Below are positions 39,795 through 39,924 of a stretch of DNA of 39,924 nucleotides, piece by piece. The notes beneath the pieces are model-generated. The model saw only the letters and a program-made list of their open reading frames with translations. It ran no database searches and was not told where the DNA came from. The position numbers were made by a program, and so were the translations under genes. Source of the stretch: MGBC120314 sp051877855 (GTDB lineage: Bacteria; Bacillota; Clostridia; Lachnospirales; Lachnospiraceae); contig JBJEJH010000023.1 of NCBI GenBank assembly GCA_051877855.1, positions 1 through 39,924 of the forward strand. The letters are read 5' to 3'. Each line of letters begins with the position of its first letter. The stretch's first letter is position 1.

Positions 39795-39924
39795 ATGGCA
39801 GTAAAAATCAGATTAAGAAGATTAGGACAGAAGAAGGCTCCTTTCTATAGAATCGTTGTTGCAGATTCAAGATCTCCAAGAGATGGTAAGTTCATCGAAG
39901 AGATTGGTACTTATGATCCTAACA
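39795..39924 (+). CDS. rpsP: 30S ribosomal protein S16, N-terminal part
   Basis: Only the first 43 codons lie in the window. The start MAVKIRLRRLGQKKAPFYRI is the S16 N-terminus, followed by VVADSRSPRDGKFIEEIG. AGGAGG (39778-39783) stands 11 bases before the ATG. It follows ffh, the standard Firmicute order, and the gene continues past the window. Confidence 0.96.
   Translation, partial: MAVKIRLRRLGQKKAPFYRIVVADSRSPRDGKFIEEIGTYDPN

Noticed and set aside
1..39924. CRISPR array or long direct repeats
   Set aside because: No regularly spaced repeats were seen anywhere; the only clear repeat is the short in-frame one in the Rpn-like tail.

Overview
The window looks like a chromosomal segment of a low-to-middle GC Firmicute, most likely a Lachnospiraceae-type Clostridium. 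The evidence is the gene order zapA / U32 peptidase / SEDS protein / PBP, the yceD-rpmF-plsX-acpP-rnc-smc-ftsY and ylxM-ffh-rpsP blocks, PduL paired with AckA, an FtsA-like protein with a long C-terminal extension, and an Rpn-type ORF with a repetitive tail. Family assignment is inference. Almost everything is on the + strand; tmcAL is the one clear minus-strand gene.

Layout. 1-600: 3' end of an Rpn/PDDEXK-type nuclease gene. 740-7035: zapA, a large U32/DUF3656 protein, a SEDS glycosyltransferase with its partner transpeptidase, and a NUDIX hydrolase. 7086-7168: tRNA-Leu(CAA). 7293-13785: a compact, AT-rich Tad/type IVb-pilus-like operon that starts with a BspA/InlB-like secreted protein and continues with an A24 prepilin peptidase, the CpaF ATPase, two TadB/TadC-like membrane proteins, a Flp-like pilin and two TadE-like pseudopilins. 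13848-20083: polA-coaE, the FtsA-like protein and a WalJ-like metallo-hydrolase. 20139-23705: an ACT-domain/PFL-like (DUF711) pair followed by two glycosyltransferases (GT11 and Gtf3/galactofuranosyltransferase-like). 23769-27044: tmcAL divergent from pduL-ackA. 27199-39924: yceD-rpmF, a polytopic membrane protein, plsX-acpP-rnc-smc-ftsY, ilvA, a second NUDIX, ylxM-ffh and the start of rpsP.

How the genes fit together. ZapA and the SEDS/PBP pair point to septal or wall synthesis. PolA serves DNA repair. PduL-AckA make ATP and acetate from acetyl-CoA, while the divergent TmcAL consumes acetate and ATP to modify tRNA-Met. PlsX-AcpP feed lipid synthesis. RNase III, SMC and FtsY/YlxM/Ffh form a conserved growth and secretion cluster, with YlxM, Ffh and FtsY all in the SRP pathway.

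The strongest candidate for a less-described system is the minimal Tad-like operon with its surface protein. The most interesting non-coding signal is a 15-bp perfect-type hairpin directly in front of the RNase III start region. Several promoters and terminators can be read directly. No CRISPR array, insertion sequence, rRNA or origin was seen.
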